Part shown: positions 35,001 through 43,897 of the stretch, piece after piece
How positions within the stretch are numbered: position 1 is the first letter of the stretch
How the letters are laid out: each line of letters begins with the position of its first letter
Notes under the pieces: model-generated
Told to the model about the DNA's origin: nothing
What the model saw: the letters and a program-made list of their open reading frames with translations, nothing else
The model's database searches: none
Assembly: GCF_000244895.1 (NCBI RefSeq)
Contig: NZ_CM001441.1
Coordinates: 2,314,226 to 2,378,225, forward strand
Length of the DNA: 64,000 nt
From: Desulfosporosinus youngiae DSM 17734
GTDB lineage: Bacteria; Bacillota; Desulfitobacteriia; Desulfitobacteriales; Desulfitobacteriaceae
Direction of reading: 5' to 3'
Program-made: the position numbers and the translations under genes

Positions 35001-37027
35001 CCCGACTTTTACAGTTAACATAGTAAATTAGTAAGGAACAACTAAAAAAGTTCCCCATTGACGCAGATTTCCGCGTTTTTTTGCAGACATAATTGATGTT
35101 ATGCTAACGATGTGCTACTATATGTGTAGGGTGATTGTAACATGGTCAAAATAGACAAAAGAACGACGGCGGATGGAACACCTCGGACACAGGTGCGAGT
35201 GGTCGAGGGGTATCGTCCCGGCCCAGGAATGCCAACCAAACAACGAACGATCCGAGACTTCGGTTACCTTGAAGACCAAAGTGACCCCGAAGTTTTCATG
35301 GCCAAAGTCAAGGAATTTAACGCCAATTACAGAGCAGAAAACGTTCCGCTTCGAATAGAGGCACCTGGAACTGCAAGGATGTACTGCGAGGAAAACCGAC
35401 GGCAGAACTACGGATATAAATTTCTGGAGGCCGTCTATGATCTGCTTGAAATCAAGTCATTTATCAAGGGCTATGAGGCCATCCCACAAGTTCCGAGGGG
35501 AGTATTCGCCCAGCGACATTTTTAAATTTCTGGTGTTGTTAAGAATTCTCCGCCCGGATTCCAAGCGCGCCTCCTGCCAGATGAAGAACGGTTTCTATGG
35601 AATGCGTACGGACTTCACGCTGCCGGATGTCTACCGATCGCTTGACTATTTCGAAGAGTTCGGGGTAGAGTTGCAGCGACATTTGAATAAGCGTGTCAAG
35701 GAAACCATTGGTCGTGACCTTTCCTACGCATTCTATGACGTGACCAACTATTTCTTCGAAATAGACTGTCCCGATGGCGAGGACGACCTGCGGAAAAGGG
35801 GTGTATCGAAAGAGCACCGCACCGACCCGATTGTCGCGATGGGTCTTTTCATGGATTCGAACGGACTTCCGGTCAGCATGTCGATTTTCCCTGGCAACAC
35901 AAGCGATTCCCTCACGCTTCAGCCGACCATGAAGGACGTCAAGGAATCCTACGGGCTTGGCAGGCTGGTTGTGGTCGCCGACAAAGGGCTCAATTCGTCG
36001 AAGAATATTGACGTGATCCTAAACCAGGGCGACGGTTTCGTTTTCTCACAGATACTAAAAGGGAAAAAGGGACAGCGCTACAATGAAAAACTGTTTGATA
36101 AAAACGGGTGGACGTCGAACGAGAGCGGTACCTACCGATATAAGCTGTTCACGGAAGACTATGAGGGAAAAGACAAGGACGGAAAAAAGAACGCCGGACG
36201 AGGAACGTGCTTCTGTATTGGCGCAAGGCCGAAGCTGACAGGGCGAGGCGCAAGCGGGAGGAAAAGCTTGAAAAGGCCGCGCGCTCCGTCAAGAACAATG
36301 CCTATGGCATTAAAAGGGCGTCGACGAATATACCAAAGAAACCCTCGTTGACAAGAAGACCGGTGAGGTTCTGGAAACTACGAAAAAGCTGCGCGGCGTG
36401 GATTTGGAAAAGGCGGAGAACGATGCGAGATATGACGGCTATTTTTGTATCATTACCAGCGAACTTGACTATGATGAGCGAAAAATGCGTCAGGTGTATG
36501 GCGGTCTTTGGCGGATAGAGCAGTCGTTTAGGATGATGAAAACGGATTTTGATGCCAGACCTGTGTTCGTCCGTAAGAATGAGCATATCCGTGCCCATTT
36601 CCTGATCTGTTTCGTCGCACTCCTCGTCCTCCGAATCATTCAGCACCGTATGGGAGAAAAGGCATTGTCAGCCGAGCGCATAGCAAGAGCGCTGGATGCC
36701 GCAACATGTCGGGTTTTGAAGGGCGGCATCATTCACCTTGACGATGTCGGCGGTGCGATCGCGTTTCAAACGATCCGTAACAAGAAAGGCAACCTTGTGG
36801 ATGCGCTGGCCTTTTCAGACGAAGATGAAATCGCGCTAGATTACAAGTTAATTCAGGATACCTATGGTACAGATTGCTACAACATCTATTTTCGGCAAGA
36901 GGCGTTTAATAAGTTTTTGAAAACTATTGCCTTAGCATAACAAAATTTAGATACACTCATATCAAGAAAAAGCCCACAGTTTCAACAACTACGGGCTTTT
37001 TGCATTCTTCAAACTGTAAAAGTCGGG
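35001..37027 (+). mobile_element. IS1634-like (IS4-superfamily) insertion sequence, 2027 bp
   Basis: The element is bounded by 16-bp perfect inverted ends: CCCGACTTTTACAGTT at 35001-35016 and its complement at 37012-37027. Inside is one transposase, now in pieces. Its base composition and codon use are more GC-rich than the flanks. A perfect 111-bp direct repeat flanks the ends, in line with the unusually long target duplications known for IS1634/IS1549 relatives. An internal hairpin with AAAAAGCCC/GGGCTTTTT (36968-37001) lies after the transposase and probably terminates its transcript. The intact ends mean it could still be moved by a transposase supplied in trans. Confidence 0.9.
35142..36940 (+). 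pseudogene. IS1634-family transposase, broken by three frame changes
   Basis: The parts read in order across frames: an N-terminal piece from ATG 35142 to about 35490 (KFLEAVYDLLEIKSFIKGYE), a middle piece to about 36205 with GEYSPSDIFKFLVLLRILRP and DKGLNSSKNIDVIL, a short piece to about 36315 (LYWRKAEADRARRKREEKLE), and a C-terminal piece (DARYDGYFCIITSELDYDER, then GGLWRIEQSFRMMKTDFDAR). The YFCIITSE and WRIEQSFR blocks are the E-box side of the DDE core. The middle and later junctions each fit loss of one base; the first fits one extra or two lost bases. No complete transposase can be made without correcting all three. Sequencing error is possible and would change the call to CDS. Confidence 0.88.
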
Positions 37028-37138
37028 TTTATCATAACATAGAGGCGGCCTAGCGGCAAGGAAAGTAGGTTCAGATAGGCACACGTGGCAGAAAACGACA
37101 TCCCTATACTTTATGGCCCCACCGATAATGTGTTATAA
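37028..37138. repeat. right copy of the 111-bp direct repeat
   Basis: It is identical to 34890-35000. It ends in TGTTATAA, which with the next base makes TGTTATAAT, an extended -10 sequence that could drive the radical SAM gene. Confidence 0.92.
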
Positions 37139-37263
37139 TATGGTAAAGATTAATAATAATCTTGAATAATCGAATAGTTGATCTTAATCCGGTTTTTGCT
37201 GCTCTGTGAAATGAAGTTTGATATAGTTGAAGATGATCATTGAGGGTAAAAGGGGGGGGTAAA

Positions 37264-38142
37264 ATGCATTACACAGGTACGATCTATAGACCGCCTGCCG
37301 AGGCTAAAACCATACTATTGCAAGTCACAGTCGGATGTTCACATGACTGCTGCACATTTTGCAGCATGTACAAGGATGTCCCATTTCGTATCGAACCGAT
37401 CGAGCAAATAGAGGAAGATTTAAAAGAGGTTCTTGACCTGCGGCCAAATGCTGAAAGGGTATACCTTGTCGGTGGTGATCCCTTTGTTTTAAGCTTTGAA
37501 CAGCTGAAACTAATTGCCGGAAAAATTAAAGAATACCTGCCGCACTGTAAAACTATTTCCATGTATGCTCGGATAACCAATATCAAATCAAAAACAACCG
37601 AGGAACTTAAGATACTGAGTTCTCTGGGAATTAATCAGCTGTATATCGGAATTGAAACCGGTCATAATGAGATATTAACTCGAATCCATAAAGGAAATAC
37701 CGCCGAAGAAGCTGTGGTACAATGCAAACGATTAGAGGAAGCCAGAATCGAGTATCATGGAATCTATTTAAATGGATTAGCTGGTCATACTAAAGGGGAA
37801 ATCAGTGCTCTGGCAACGGCCAAATTTTTTAATCAACTCAAACCAAGAAGTATAGGGATAACCTCTTTAACTCTAATACCGGGTACAGAGTTATATGAAC
37901 AAAAACTTAAGGGCGAATTTGTTGAAGCCAACGAATTCGAACGTGTTCAAGAATTAAAATGCTTTATCGAACATCTGGAAACAAACACCAAAGTTTTTGC
38001 TAATCATGTATCAATAGCGACTCCCGTAATTGGTAAAATTCCTGAAGATCGATCTAAGATGCTTAAAGTATTGCAAGATACTATTGACGATTTTGATGAA
38101 AACGAATTAAGGCAATATCGAGAGCAGTTAAAACAGTTGTAA
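37264..38142 (+). CDS. radical SAM protein, CX4CX2C type
   Basis: The ~292-aa protein is a radical SAM enzyme with iron-sulphur ligands C25, C30 and C33 in GCSHDCCTFCSMYKD, the CX4CX2C spacing found in one uncharacterised subgroup (often written GCSHNxCxFCxMY). LVGGDPFVLSF and YIGIETGHNEIL are the SAM-binding strands. I choose ATG 37264 after AAGGGGGGGG, over an in-frame TTG at 37240. No substrate can be inferred. It stands alone next to a strong terminator and was separated from the genes to its left by the insertion sequence. Confidence 0.88.
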   Translation: MHYTGTIYRPPAEAKTILLQVTVGCSHDCCTFCSMYKDVPFRIEPIEQIEEDLKEVLDLRPNAERVYLVGGDPFVLSFEQLKLIAGKIKEYLPHCKTISMYARITNIKSKTTEELKILSSLGINQLYIGIETGHNEILTRIHKGNTAEEAVVQCKRLEEARIEYHGIYLNGLAGHTKGEISALATAKFFNQLKPRSIGITSLTLIPGTELYEQKLKGEFVEANEFERVQELKCFIEHLETNTKVFANHVSIATPVIGKIPEDRSKMLKVLQDTIDDFDENELRQYREQLKQL

Positions 38143-38157
38143 GCAGCTCAAGTGTTT

Positions 38158-38197
38158 AAAAACGATCCTTTCTTGAAGGCAAGAAAGGATCGTTTTT
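38158..38197. terminator. bidirectional terminator between radical SAM gene and MalT-like regulator
   Basis: AAAAACGATCCTTTCTT and AAGAAAGGATCGTTTTT form a perfect 17-bp stem around GAAGGC. It can serve both converging genes. Confidence 0.9.
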
Positions 38198-38253
38198 ATG
38201 GATTTGCAACACTTATATATAGTTATCGGAGGATAGTTATAATCATCCGCGCC

Positions 38254-40857
38254 TTACTCAAGCCGCAATTCCCGGGCTAACTTGACACACTGGGCCCTGC
38301 TTGTTACACCCAGTTTGCAATAAATATTGCTGGTGTGAGATTTGACAGTCCGCAAGGTAATTCCCATCTTGTGGGCAATCTCTTTATTGCTATAGGCCTC
38401 CAGCAGAAGTTTCAGCACCGTTTTCTCTTTATTCGTTAACAGCATTTTTGCCGTTGCCTCACTGGAGATAGCCGGCTTCATGGGCAAATTTTTCTGAGTT
38501 TGCCGGAAAATCTCTTTGGCGTAGACGATCAGTGCTTCAGGAGTATCGTAATTTTCCCCGTCTCCCCATTTTATTATGCAGTATCGCAACAGGTTCATCA
38601 TGAGATCAGACTCGTCAAGATAACTCCTGACATACCCGGCTTCCCTCCCTATGCTTAGGGATTTTTCCAGATAATTTACGGCTTGGGGCATTTTATTAGT
38701 TTGATAGTACAGCATCGCCAGCAGGTTCAATATCTCTACCATACTGTGCCGCCTTGCCTTAAGTTTTGTAAAGGCGAGAAGCCTTGTCAGCAGCAGCTCG
38801 GCGTCATAGATCCGACCCATGGCCATTAATACCCGGGCATAGACAATCAGTTCAAATTCCCGGGTTTTGCTTATCTCCATGTAGCTGTCAAGTCTGGCGC
38901 TGTTAAACCACTCCTCCGCTTTTTCCATATCCCCGGAATCAAGATACAGACGAGTTCGGAAGGCTTGAAGAAGATAATTCCAGTGTACTTTACCGCTGTG
39001 CTCAAGTTTTTTTTCACAAGCCTCCAGGACTTCATGGGCACTTGTCATATCCCCCTTGACTTTTTTCATACGGGCCAGACAGACCATGGTTGGCACAAGG
39101 GCACCCGGGCAATTGGCAGACTGCGCCTCGTCCAGTGCTTGCACCAGATAGGGGAGGGCTTCTTCCAGCCGGTTGCTTTCATAAAGGTATTCCCCGACTA
39201 ACAGGTGAGCATACCCGGGATTTCGGGCAATCATGGTTCGGTAATTTCCAATCATTTCCCGAAATCTATTCTGATTTTCCTTAAACAACTGTGACAATGA
39301 ATGAAACGGGCAGCGGCAAAAGTAGATGTCCATCAAATTTAAGTCCAAGTAGTCAAGCACTTTATAAGTCTGCCCAGCGTTGACTTCAGCGGCCAACTTC
39401 ACTTTCGCAAAAAGCTCTGCGATCTTACCTTCTCTGATGAGAAGATTTGCTTCGCATAACGTGAATAATGTCCTGGCAAAGTTGCTCAGTTCTTGATTAG
39501 AAGCGTAAGGTTGGGCAGCCAATAATCCTTCCATTTTGGCTAACCATTGTCTGGATAAGGCGAAAAGTTCTATTTGCGCATAATACATGACATACATGCC
39601 GGCAATCTTAAAGCTTTTATCCTTATAAGCTTCAGGCAGTTTCTCTATCCAGGAGAATGCCCAGACAAATTCATTGTTAGTTATGAAGGGTACCTTTACT
39701 TTTTGTTCAAAAAGGCTAACGGCCTCTTCATAGGAAGTACCCTGCAGATAGTGTTCAAAGGCCTTGACATTAAAACCATACTCTTTGTACCAGGTTGCAG
39801 CCCTGATATGCAACTCTGAAACTATGCCCGGATCAGACTTTATCAGTTGTTTAGACAAGATGTCTTTAAATAGTTTATGCCAGCGATACTCATGTTTCTC
39901 ATCATCCAGCGCAATCAGGAAGCCATTCTTCTCATACATATCCCGCAGCATCCGGCTGCCCGTATTGTCCCCTGTGACAGCGTTGCATAAGGATTCGCTG
40001 AGTATGTCCAAAATGGAGGTTTGCAAAGCAAAGGACTTCATTTCTTCCGGCCAGGAGTCGATAACTTCAGTTTGGAGATATTGACCGATATCCCGCCTGC
40101 AGTGGGTCAGCCCCTCCATGGTTTTATGGTTTACCATATCCTTCTCCATGGACATGGCGATAGCCACCAAAGCTGCCGCCCAGCCTTCGGTATAACTTTC
40201 GACCTTTTGCAGAGCCGCCTGATCCATCATAAAACCTCTTGTCTGATAGAACTGAAAAAACTCTTCGTTCCGAAAGCGCAAATCTTCGGAAGTGATTCTG
40301 ACCAGTTGGGATTTTATCCCCTGCTTGGTGAGATTCAGCTTGGGCTCGATCCTGCTGATGAGGATCAGATGCATTTTGGGCGGAAGATAGCTGATTAAAT
40401 AGGATAACCCCTGCAAAATTGCAGGATCTGTCAGCCAATGAACGTCATCGAGCACGAGCAGGAAGTCGGATTCCTGCTCCAAGAGTTTGTTGATCAGGAT
40501 ACTCAAATGAATATTGGCTTTGAGCAGTTCATAGGATGAGAAGACATATTCTGTTTCTTTGCCTATCCCCAGGGCAATTTCATCGAGAGCTGCACAGATA
40601 TAACGCCAGAATACCCTGGGGTTATTGTCTTCAGCATCGACCGACAGCCAGGCTGCCGGCAGCCCAGCCTGTGCCAGCCATTCGAGGACGGCAGAGGTTT
40701 TGCCATAGCCGGCAGGTGCCGTCACTGTGGTAACCTTATGGTTAAGTGAATTACCCAATCTCCGATGTAAGCGCCGACGCGGAATCAGATAAGAGCCGCC
40801 CCCAGGCTTGCTGTATTTCGTTCTTATCAATACGGGGCTGTATGCTGCTTCTTCCAT
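38254..40857 (-). CDS. MalT-type LuxR transcriptional regulator (STAND ATPase)
   Basis: The 867-aa regulator has the MalT plan: an N-terminal nucleotide-binding domain with Walker A APAGYGKTSAVLEWL near residue 48 and Walker B FLLVLDDVHWL near 135, a long helical repeat middle of TPR type, and a C-terminal LuxR helix-turn-helix (LTNKEKTVLKLLLEAYSNKE, then TVKSHTSNIYCKLGV). Such proteins oligomerise on inducer and ATP binding. Inducer and targets are unknown. The gene converges with the radical SAM gene, and no recognisable operon partner is adjacent. Confidence 0.93.
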   Translation of the reverse strand: MEEAAYSPVLIRTKYSKPGGGSYLIPRRRLHRRLGNSLNHKVTTVTAPAGYGKTSAVLEWLAQAGLPAAWLSVDAEDNNPRVFWRYICAALDEIALGIGKETEYVFSSYELLKANIHLSILINKLLEQESDFLLVLDDVHWLTDPAILQGLSYLISYLPPKMHLILISRIEPKLNLTKQGIKSQLVRITSEDLRFRNEEFFQFYQTRGFMMDQAALQKVESYTEGWAAALVAIAMSMEKDMVNHKTMEGLTHCRRDIGQYLQTEVIDSWPEEMKSFALQTSILDILSESLCNAVTGDNTGSRMLRDMYEKNGFLIALDDEKHEYRWHKLFKDILSKQLIKSDPGIVSELHIRAATWYKEYGFNVKAFEHYLQGTSYEEAVSLFEQKVKVPFITNNEFVWAFSWIEKLPEAYKDKSFKIAGMYVMYYAQIELFALSRQWLAKMEGLLAAQPYASNQELSNFARTLFTLCEANLLIREGKIAELFAKVKLAAEVNAGQTYKVLDYLDLNLMDIYFCRCPFHSLSQLFKENQNRFREMIGNYRTMIARNPGYAHLLVGEYLYESNRLEEALPYLVQALDEAQSANCPGALVPTMVCLARMKKVKGDMTSAHEVLEACEKKLEHSGKVHWNYLLQAFRTRLYLDSGDMEKAEEWFNSARLDSYMEISKTREFELIVYARVLMAMGRIYDAELLLTRLLAFTKLKARRHSMVEILNLLAMLYYQTNKMPQAVNYLEKSLSIGREAGYVRSYLDESDLMMNLLRYCIIKWGDGENYDTPEALIVYAKEIFRQTQKNLPMKPAISSEATAKMLLTNKEKTVLKLLLEAYSNKEIAHKMGITLRTVKSHTSNIYCKLGVTSRAQCVKLARELRLE

Positions 40858-42258
40858 TATTGGTTAATCACCTCATCATAAATATGAGTAAGCTTTCTAC
40901 AAAGAAGCTATTAGTCTATGATCTAAATTCCCCGTATCTCCTATAGTTCCTTCCAAGAGTTACAAAAAATAAACGAAAGATTCGGTAAAAGTAAGAAACC
41001 TTTCTCTGGAGCACGCGTCCACGAGAACATCAGGAGAGCTTTTATGGAATTAGGAATTAGAAAGCCTTATCCCTTTCCAAGAGCACGCCGAAACACAACA
41101 AAGATAACTGATTAGCACAAAACGTCCTTTACTGTACCTAGGTATGATGTGCTGTGGAAGAATTTTTGGTATGATTCTATACGAAAAGGTAGCCCCTTTT
41201 CAATCTTTGGGGAAAAATAAGCCAGAGCGTGAAATCTTAAGGGAGTATTCCTGATTTCACACTCTTATTGTTATATAAAGCTTTTTTCCTCATGACTTCA
41301 TAGGTCTGTGTCTTAATGAAAGATTTTAGTCTTTGTTTCTCAGGATAAACATAGTTTAGCTTTTAAAGAAATTGAACATCGCTTCGTTATTTGGTAAGAT
41401 AAGGTCCAGAGACATCTGCTTCCTCCTTGAGATGGATTTGTTGTGGTAGACTTATTTTATACCACAGAAGGAAGCCGTTGGTCTCTATTTATTTTTGGTA
41501 AAAGATTGGAAGCAATTTTGCTCGTTTATAGTATACAATATCAATTTACTCTGCCCCGACCTTGAGTTTCACCAAAGTGAACGTGTTGACAAAGCTTTAT
41601 TTAATGTAGGGATCGGTATCTCATACCTTTGGCCGATGTATCTTTCGCAAAAAGGTCGTAAAATAAAGAGATTAGAATTGGTACAGTTATACCGGGTCAC
41701 AGCTTACTTTAGAGAATTTAAGGTAAACTGAATGATTAAAGGATTGATGTAAATGCTAGTGAACCTCAAACGATTGTTGAAAAAAGAGCTATGCGCAATC
41801 CTCAATGAAATTGGTGGGGATAGTTTGATTTTAGATGCCGGTGAAAGATATTGTACGGAATTGGATTGGTCAGCCACTGTCTTTCGGAAATAATGATTTC
41901 TATGTTATCCTCTATTGGTTTAATGGTACGGTTTGTTTTTTCTGTTATCGGGGCTCAGGTTTAATCAATCTTTAATGCTTCATAGCTTGCTAAGTCGCCT
42001 GGGAAACCAATCTATTTTGCTTGAATAGGGAAGCTTGACCCGCTAATGAAGTCTCTTAACCTTTGCCAGTTTAGACCAAGAGACTTCGGTAACTCGGTAA
42101 GACGCTACTAGACAATGCGTCACATATTTAGTTTGAGTTTTTTTGTTGGTTGTAACGTATTCTCGTACAATCATAGTTAATTAATACAAAGGAAAACCCA
42201 GGCGATTTAGACCTAGGTCTGGCGAAAGTCGGGTTAAATAAAAGCGCGAAGATCACTA
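40858..42258. other. 1.4-kb gene-poor region with short ORFs and inverted repeats
   Basis: No convincing full gene lies here. Possible small ORFs with ribosome sites are a 23-codon frame at 41044 (after AGGAGA) and a minus-strand 19-codon frame at 41415-41356 (after AAGGAGGAAG). A 78-codon frame at 41495-41731 and a ~46-codon frame at 41754 resemble nothing I know. Inverted repeats include GTGAAATC/GATTTCAC near 41229-41260, GTGGTA/TACCAC near 41442, GAAGTCTCTT/AAGAGACTTC at 42048-42087, and the palindrome AGACCTAGGTCT at 42209. The region may be a decayed insertion-sequence site plus a structured leader for the response regulator. Confidence 0.45.
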
Positions 42259-42284
42259 GTAAAAAAGTATGGGGGAGGAGCATC

Positions 42285-42914
42285 ATGAACGTAGTGTCAA
42301 TTGATGATTATCCATTATCAAGACAGGGCCTTATGGCAGTTCTTGGGTTAGAAAGTGAGTTTGAGTTTGCGGGGGAAGCTTCCAGTGTTAAGGAAGCACG
42401 TGAAGTTATTTTCAGATTAAAACCAGAGATTATTATTATAGACCTAAAGCTAAAGGATGAAAGCGGTTTTGATATTATCTCTGAAGTCAAAGAGTTAGAT
42501 AGTGATTGTAAAGTTGTTATATTAACTTCTTCATTAGACCCGGATGACTTTAAACGTGCGTCTGAGTTTGGTGTTGATGGGTATATTCTAAAAGACGCTA
42601 TGCCAGAGGAAATAGTTAATGCTGTTCGGCTGGTCAGTAAGGGGAGAAAGTATTACGATCCGTCTATTATGGAAATTGTAATGAAGAAAGAAAACCTGCA
42701 GCATAATGTTGAAGAGTTAACGTCTAGAGAACTAGAGGTTCTGGCAGCGTTGGGTAAAGGTTTAAGTAATAAAGATATAGCTGAGCAGCTATTCATTTCC
42801 GAGTATACCGTTAAAAAACATGTTAGCCAAATTTTCGGTAAACTTGGACTAAGCTGTCGTACACAGGCAGCGCTTTATGCAAATAAACATAAACTTGGAA
42901 GTTTATTAGTGTAA
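42285..42914 (+). CDS. NarL/FixJ-type response regulator, copy 1 of duplicated pair
   Basis: The 209-aa protein has a REC receiver and a C-terminal LuxR-type helix-turn-helix. Receiver residues are intact: acidic pair D7-D8 in SIDDYPLSRQG, phospho-acceptor D53 in IIIIDLKLKD, T81 in VILTSS and K103 in YILKDAMPEE. The helix-turn-helix is in residues 144-205 (ELTSRELEVLAALGKGLSNK, then TVKKHVSQIFGKLGL). GGGGGAGGAG precedes ATG 42285, and a terminator follows at 42931. It differs by two residues (V142I and K163R) from the protein at 46355. The kinase at 43898 is the natural partner (inference from position). Confidence 0.95.
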   Translation: MNVVSIDDYPLSRQGLMAVLGLESEFEFAGEASSVKEAREVIFRLKPEIIIIDLKLKDESGFDIISEVKELDSDCKVVILTSSLDPDDFKRASEFGVDGYILKDAMPEEIVNAVRLVSKGRKYYDPSIMEIVMKKENLQHNVEELTSRELEVLAALGKGLSNKDIAEQLFISEYTVKKHVSQIFGKLGLSCRTQAALYANKHKLGSLLV

Positions 42915-42930
42915 TCTAATATTGATGAGT

Positions 42931-42962
42931 AAAAAAGCCACTGCCTGAGCATTGGCTTTTTT
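42931..42962 (+). terminator. terminator of response regulator copy 1
   Basis: AAAAAAGCCA...TTGGCTTTTTT with an inner TGC/GCA pair forms a stem ending in a T run. The same element follows copy 2. Confidence 0.8.
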
Positions 42963-42984
42963 GTGTTATCAGATCTGGTTTTCG

Positions 42985-43299
42985 CTACAAATTTAACCAC
43001 CAATAAAGATGCAGCAGATTTGTCAATAAATAAATCACTAAGACCAGACTAAGTGAATATTTAACTAATCGTTGCGATTGTTCTCGTGCTATCCAACAAA
43101 TAACTCCCATAAATAGGGGGAGTAATAACTTAGCACAAATGACACTACTAGGGTTCATAGTGATAAGACCCCGCATTAATGGATTAGCCTCTTCAATAAC
43201 CTTTAGATTCAGCCCCCAAAAAGTTAATAGTCCATCGAGTGCATTCAAAATAAAAAGAATACCCGAAGCAAAAATAATTCTTCTTTCATACACTTTCAT
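42985..43299 (-). CDS. DUF5658-like small membrane protein
   Basis: The 104-aa protein has three predicted membrane segments: ASGILFILNALDGLLTFWGL, SVICAKLLLPLFMGVICWIA and LVLVIYLLTNLLHLYW. The first contains the LNALDGLLTFWGL and EANPLM pattern seen in DUF5658 proteins. It lies convergent to response regulator copy 1, between it and the kinase gene. Function is unknown. The ATG at 43299 follows AGGAGCAATTT on the minus strand. Confidence 0.75.
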   Translation of the reverse strand: MKVYERRIIFASGILFILNALDGLLTFWGLNLKVIEEANPLMRGLITMNPSSVICAKLLLPLFMGVICWIAREQSQRLVKYSLSLVLVIYLLTNLLHLYWWLNL

Positions 43300-43879
43300 A
43301 AATTGCTCCTAGAAAAAGATTTAACTTTATGTCTATTATCTGTTAGTTTTTCGTATTAATCGTCCTACATAGGGTTAACTAGAGATAGCCAAATAGGCGC
43401 TTTTAGCGGTATTATTGAGGTGAAATATTGAGTCTACTTTTGGGTAGAAAAGTATACTTCAGTACTATACCGCGTGAGGCCCTGATACATAGAGCCAGGT
43501 ATAATCAGAAGCTATATCCGGGTCGGAAAATGTAGATATAAGAATAATGAAACAAAAACAAAAACAAAATTTGTGATTTAAGCGAAAGAGAAAGCAGAAA
43601 ACCTCCGAAAAAAGCGAATAGAGAAAAATGCTGGTGGAAATAAATGGTTGACAAAGAAGTTTCGTAAATTATAATAGTATTATTAGAAGATTGCGAGAAA
43701 TACGTCGTGTTTAAGATGGGTGTATTTTTACACATTCAGAAGGGTTATGGGATTTTAATGGCATGTACGTGTGAGACAATGAATTGCAGTTTATAATTGG
43801 TCACGAAGAATTGCAAGGAGTCAAACGTGAAACCGGCACACTCATATTTGAGTGTGCCGTTTACGATTCGGGTCCATGA
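43300..43879. other. 580-bp intergenic region before the histidine kinase, hairpins only
   Basis: A minus-strand frame at 43505-43735 has low-complexity residues and no ribosome site, so I do not call it. Two close palindromes, AGTATACT (43451) and AGTACT (43461), and a strong hairpin at 43829-43864 are the only structures noticed. Confidence 0.45.
43829..43864 (+). terminator. strong hairpin upstream of the kinase gene
   Basis: AAACCGGCACACTCA pairs with TGAGTGTGCCGTTT around a short AT loop. It ends about 35 bases before the kinase start, so it could act as a leader attenuator or terminate earlier transcripts; the T run is weak (TTTAC). Confidence 0.5.
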
Positions 43880-43897
43880 ATGAAATGGGAAGGTAGA

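Larger units (their letters stand above)
42259..42970. repeat. copy 1 of a ~712-bp duplication carrying a response-regulator gene
   Basis: From GTAAAAAA upstream of the ribosome site to GTGTTATC after the terminator, this unit matches 46328-47040. Coding regions differ at about ten bases, all transitions by eye. Flanks diverge abruptly on both sides. Confidence 0.9.

Noticed and set aside
35142-36940. Programmed frameshifting to make the transposase
   Set aside because: Three shifts at sites without a slippery heptamer plus stimulator are not how this family works; decay or read error is simpler.
41495-41731. 78-codon ORF in the gene-poor region
   Set aside because: No family recognised and only a weak ribosome site; listed only as part of the region description.
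42181-42240. Possible c-di-GMP riboswitch before response regulator copy 1
   Set aside because: Some GGCGAAAG-like pieces are present but the conserved GEMM core is not, so only an unassigned structure is reported.
43505-43735. 76-codon minus-strand ORF before the kinase
   Set aside because: Low-complexity S/F/Y-rich translation from AT-rich DNA, with no ribosome site.
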